DNA of 64,000 bases from Zingiber officinale. Lineage: Eukaryota; Streptophyta; Magnoliopsida; Zingiberales; Zingiberaceae. Position 1 is the stretch's first letter; every line of letters starts with the position of its first letter. The position numbers and the translations under genes were made by a program. Shown here piece after piece: positions 61,911 through 64,000 of this stretch. Below the pieces are notes generated by a model. It made no database searches and was not told the origin of the DNA. It worked only from the letters and a program-made list of their open reading frames with translations. The stretch spans positions 133,140,245 to 133,204,244 of the forward strand of contig NC_055996.1 in NCBI RefSeq assembly GCF_018446385.1. Reading direction: 5' to 3'.

Positions 61911-62867
61911 GACGATCGAACCTATGTTTTGATAATGACAAAGGGGTTCAAAGTTAAGATTATTTTGTTATCTAACAAGTATGAATAAATTTGCAGGAAT
62001 GTCCTAAGTTGTCTTAGGTAAAAGTCCTAGTGGATTTTAGGTAGGTGGAATAGTCCTAGCTACGGTTAGGCAATGAAGGCCTAGTCTGGGGGACTGGGCA
62101 AAGTCTTGGCAGATCGAGGACGTCAGGTGAAATCCTAGAGTCGAGGACTCTAAGTGAAAATCTGAAGGGTTGCGGACCAGGTGGAAGTTTGGACGGGTCA
62201 TGGAGCGAACGTTCAGCATGAAGTCCTGAAGTCTCGGATGTTAAGCAAAAGTCCAAATGGTTTGATGGACCGGTCTAGCGAAAGATAATTTCTCTTGAGA
62301 GTATGTGAGGACGTGTTTCCTGAAGAGAGAATAGTAGGCGTCGGTTCGACTTAGGTTTTTGTGAAATCTGAAAGTCAGAATTGGATAGTTCGGAGACTGT
62401 CAAAGTTATATTTTATACTATTTATCTATTTCTCTAACTCTGTTTTACAGGAAACTAACACTTTATAGGTAGAAGTTTGAGGCCTTGATCGGTTGACAGA
62501 ACCTCCAGATCGGTCGACCGAACCCCGGAGATCATATCATCTTGCGGCTAAGTTTCGACCAAGGAATCGGTCGACCGAACCTCAGGTTCAGTCGACTGAA
62601 CGATGGATATGCGTTGACTCGATCAGACCGGGTTGATCGGACCAAATAAGCCAGCGAGGAAAGCGAGATCGGTCGACTGAATGGCGGGATCAGTCGACCA
62701 AATTAAGGCTCTATCCGAAGCGACAGAATCTGGACGGGAAGCTGGGAAGGTTCAGAAGGTTCAATCTATCAAACACCTAGATTGGTCGACCAATCAACGT
62801 CGAGTCAAAAATTGATCCCGAGATCAGGTCTAGCTTAACCATAAAATGGGGTTTGACCAGAAGCTTT
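61911..62867 (+). repeat. LTR-like fragment with GGTCGACC motifs
   Basis: GTTTTGATAATGACAAAGGG, then multiple AAGTCCTAG/GGTAAAAGTCC and TCGAGGAC repeats (62000-62230), then repeated CGGTCGACCGAACC and CAGTCGACTGAAC (62500-62790). This is the composition of a copia-type LTR, probably plus strand. It is cut at the right by the next LTR at 62868. Frames within (62037-62256) are not genes. Confidence 0.5.
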
Positions 62868-64000
62868 TGTTAGAGTGTATACTAAAAGTCTAGCTTTTTA
62901 TATAAACATATAAGAATCACACTGGTCAAATGTCTATATTTATATGTTAAGTATAGTTGTTCAATTAATTTATATTGTAGATAACATGGTGTGTGGTGTC
63001 ACACACAGAAGATCATGTTATCGGTTCTTTATAAATTATAAACAATAGCTCACGACTAAGATGGATAGGAACAAACCATTGAAATAGTCGTAGTGTAATT
63101 TGGTATTAGTTTATCTTAACTATAAAATTACACTAGTACACTCTGAGTGTATTGAGCAGGACCATTTAAGGTAAGTTTTTTTTATACTGACTTAATAAAA
63201 GAACAAGACCTTAGTTATTATGGAAGTGTGTGCTTTTAATCCTAATATAATAACAAGCACATATAATTAGTATTTATTTCTTTAACTTATCAAAGGGTGA
63301 GATTTAGCTCGATAAATCAATAGGCCCGATAAGTTGGGAAATGATATTACTTATAGTGTGTGTTGTTGATTATAGAAGGAAACTGTGTCCTAGTAATCTA
63401 GGTTGATAATGCCCCCAAGAGGAGTTCATAAGGATTGTCATGTTAAACCCTGCAGGTGAACTTAGTCCGACACGACAATAAGGTTGAGTGGTACTACTCT
63501 TGGACTAAGATATTAATTAAAGTGAGTTGTCAGTAACTCAATTAATTAGTGAGCATCCGACATCTTAAACACAAGGAGATTAACACACTCATAATAAGAA
63601 GGAGCCCAAAATATAATTTGGGATTAGTGTGGTAGTTCAATAATAATTCTTTAGTGGTATGAATTATTATTGATGAAATTAAGTTGGGTGTTCGGGGCGA
63701 ACACGGGAAGCTTAATTTCATCAGGAGACCAAAACAAATTCCTCCTCTCGGTCCCTCTCGTAGCCTCTTATTTATAAAGTGTTGTACCCACATTCTTACC
63801 CAACTATTAGGTGACCGGCCAAGCAAGCTTGGAGTCCAAGCTTGGCCCGGCCAAGCAAAAGGTTGAGCCAAGTAGAGGTGGTCGGCCCTAACTTGGAACC
63901 CAAGCTTGGTTTGGTCGGCCATGTAAAATTAAAAAGGATTTTATTTTTGAAAATATTTTCTTATGTGGATACCATGGTTTTAAAAGAGAGCTTAAAATTT
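62868..64000 (+). repeat. LTR of the same family as the 9.8-kb element, cut by the window end
   Basis: It starts TGTTAGAGTGTATACTAAAAG and is collinear with the 5' LTR from 46436 (TGGTGTGTGGTGTCACACAC, GTGTGTGTTGTTGATTATAG, AAATTATTGATAAAATTAA-type blocks), with more differences than between the two LTRs of that element. The left flank is GCTTT (62863-62867). Whether it is solo or the start of an element cannot be seen. Frames 63542-63922 and 63684-63866 are LTR-internal. Confidence 0.88.

Overview
This is a stretch of nuclear DNA from a flowering plant, probably a monocot. The three real genes have GT-AG introns and a GC-rich 5' exon of the kind common in monocots, and most of the rest is nested LTR retrotransposons. 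I suspect a member of the Zingiberales from the look of the LTR families, but the sequence alone does not prove it.

The only genes that look intact are three tandem paralogues on the minus strand: SRLK-A (8464-11500), SRLK-B (27847-30820) and SRLK-C (36150-39043). Each has seven exons, and all phases and splice sites agree. They encode G-type lectin S-domain receptor-like kinases of 818, 820 and 813 residues: signal peptide, B-lectin, S-locus glycoprotein, EGF-like and PAN domains, one membrane span, a Ser/Thr kinase with all catalytic motifs, and an S-receptor-kinase C-terminal tail. Exon sizes are almost the same in all three, and their 3' flanks are homologous, so the array arose by segmental duplication. 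Mobile elements then pushed the copies about 16 kb (A-B) and 5 kb (B-C) apart.

Layout. 1-128: gypsy integrase fragment (minus) broken by a hAT element (129-2560) with a decayed BED/DUF659 transposase. 2565-4091: copia remnant (TATA, PBS, RT/RNase H). 4095-6935: second copia remnant (gag, polypurine tract, 3' LTR). 6936-8463: AT-rich flank with a 160-bp tandem duplication. 8464-11500: SRLK-A. 12158-13529: gypsy solo LTR. 14155-18219: LTR-derived blocks with 108-bp tandem arrays. 18497-26852: a minus-strand Tat-like gypsy element that keeps both LTRs (one truncated), gag, a 37-bp minisatellite and an antisense intron-containing ORF, but has lost pol; a copia-type solo LTR sits in its minisatellite. 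27847-30820: SRLK-B. 31090-34367: LTR pieces, a 144-bp foldback element and a short TIR element. 35172-36061: a copia gag fragment. 36150-39043: SRLK-C. 39456-56768: a plus-strand Tat-like gypsy element split by two solo LTRs and by a complete 9.8-kb copia-type element. 56769-64000: LTR fragments, a decayed Ale-like copia element, and the start of another LTR of the same family as the 9.8-kb element.

The kinases presumably act at the plasma membrane, sensing an extracellular ligand and signalling through the cytoplasmic kinase. I see no S-locus pollen gene, toxin system or novel enzyme cassette. The most notable items are the intact kinase trio with a near-identical exon 2-4 block, the in-frame first intron of SRLK-C, an intron in the antisense ORF of the Tat-like element, and a complete retroelement with similar LTRs but no gag and a dead pol. 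Exon boundaries were placed by eye from splice consensus, phase and comparison among the three copies. Edges of old elements are approximate unless a target-site duplication is given.
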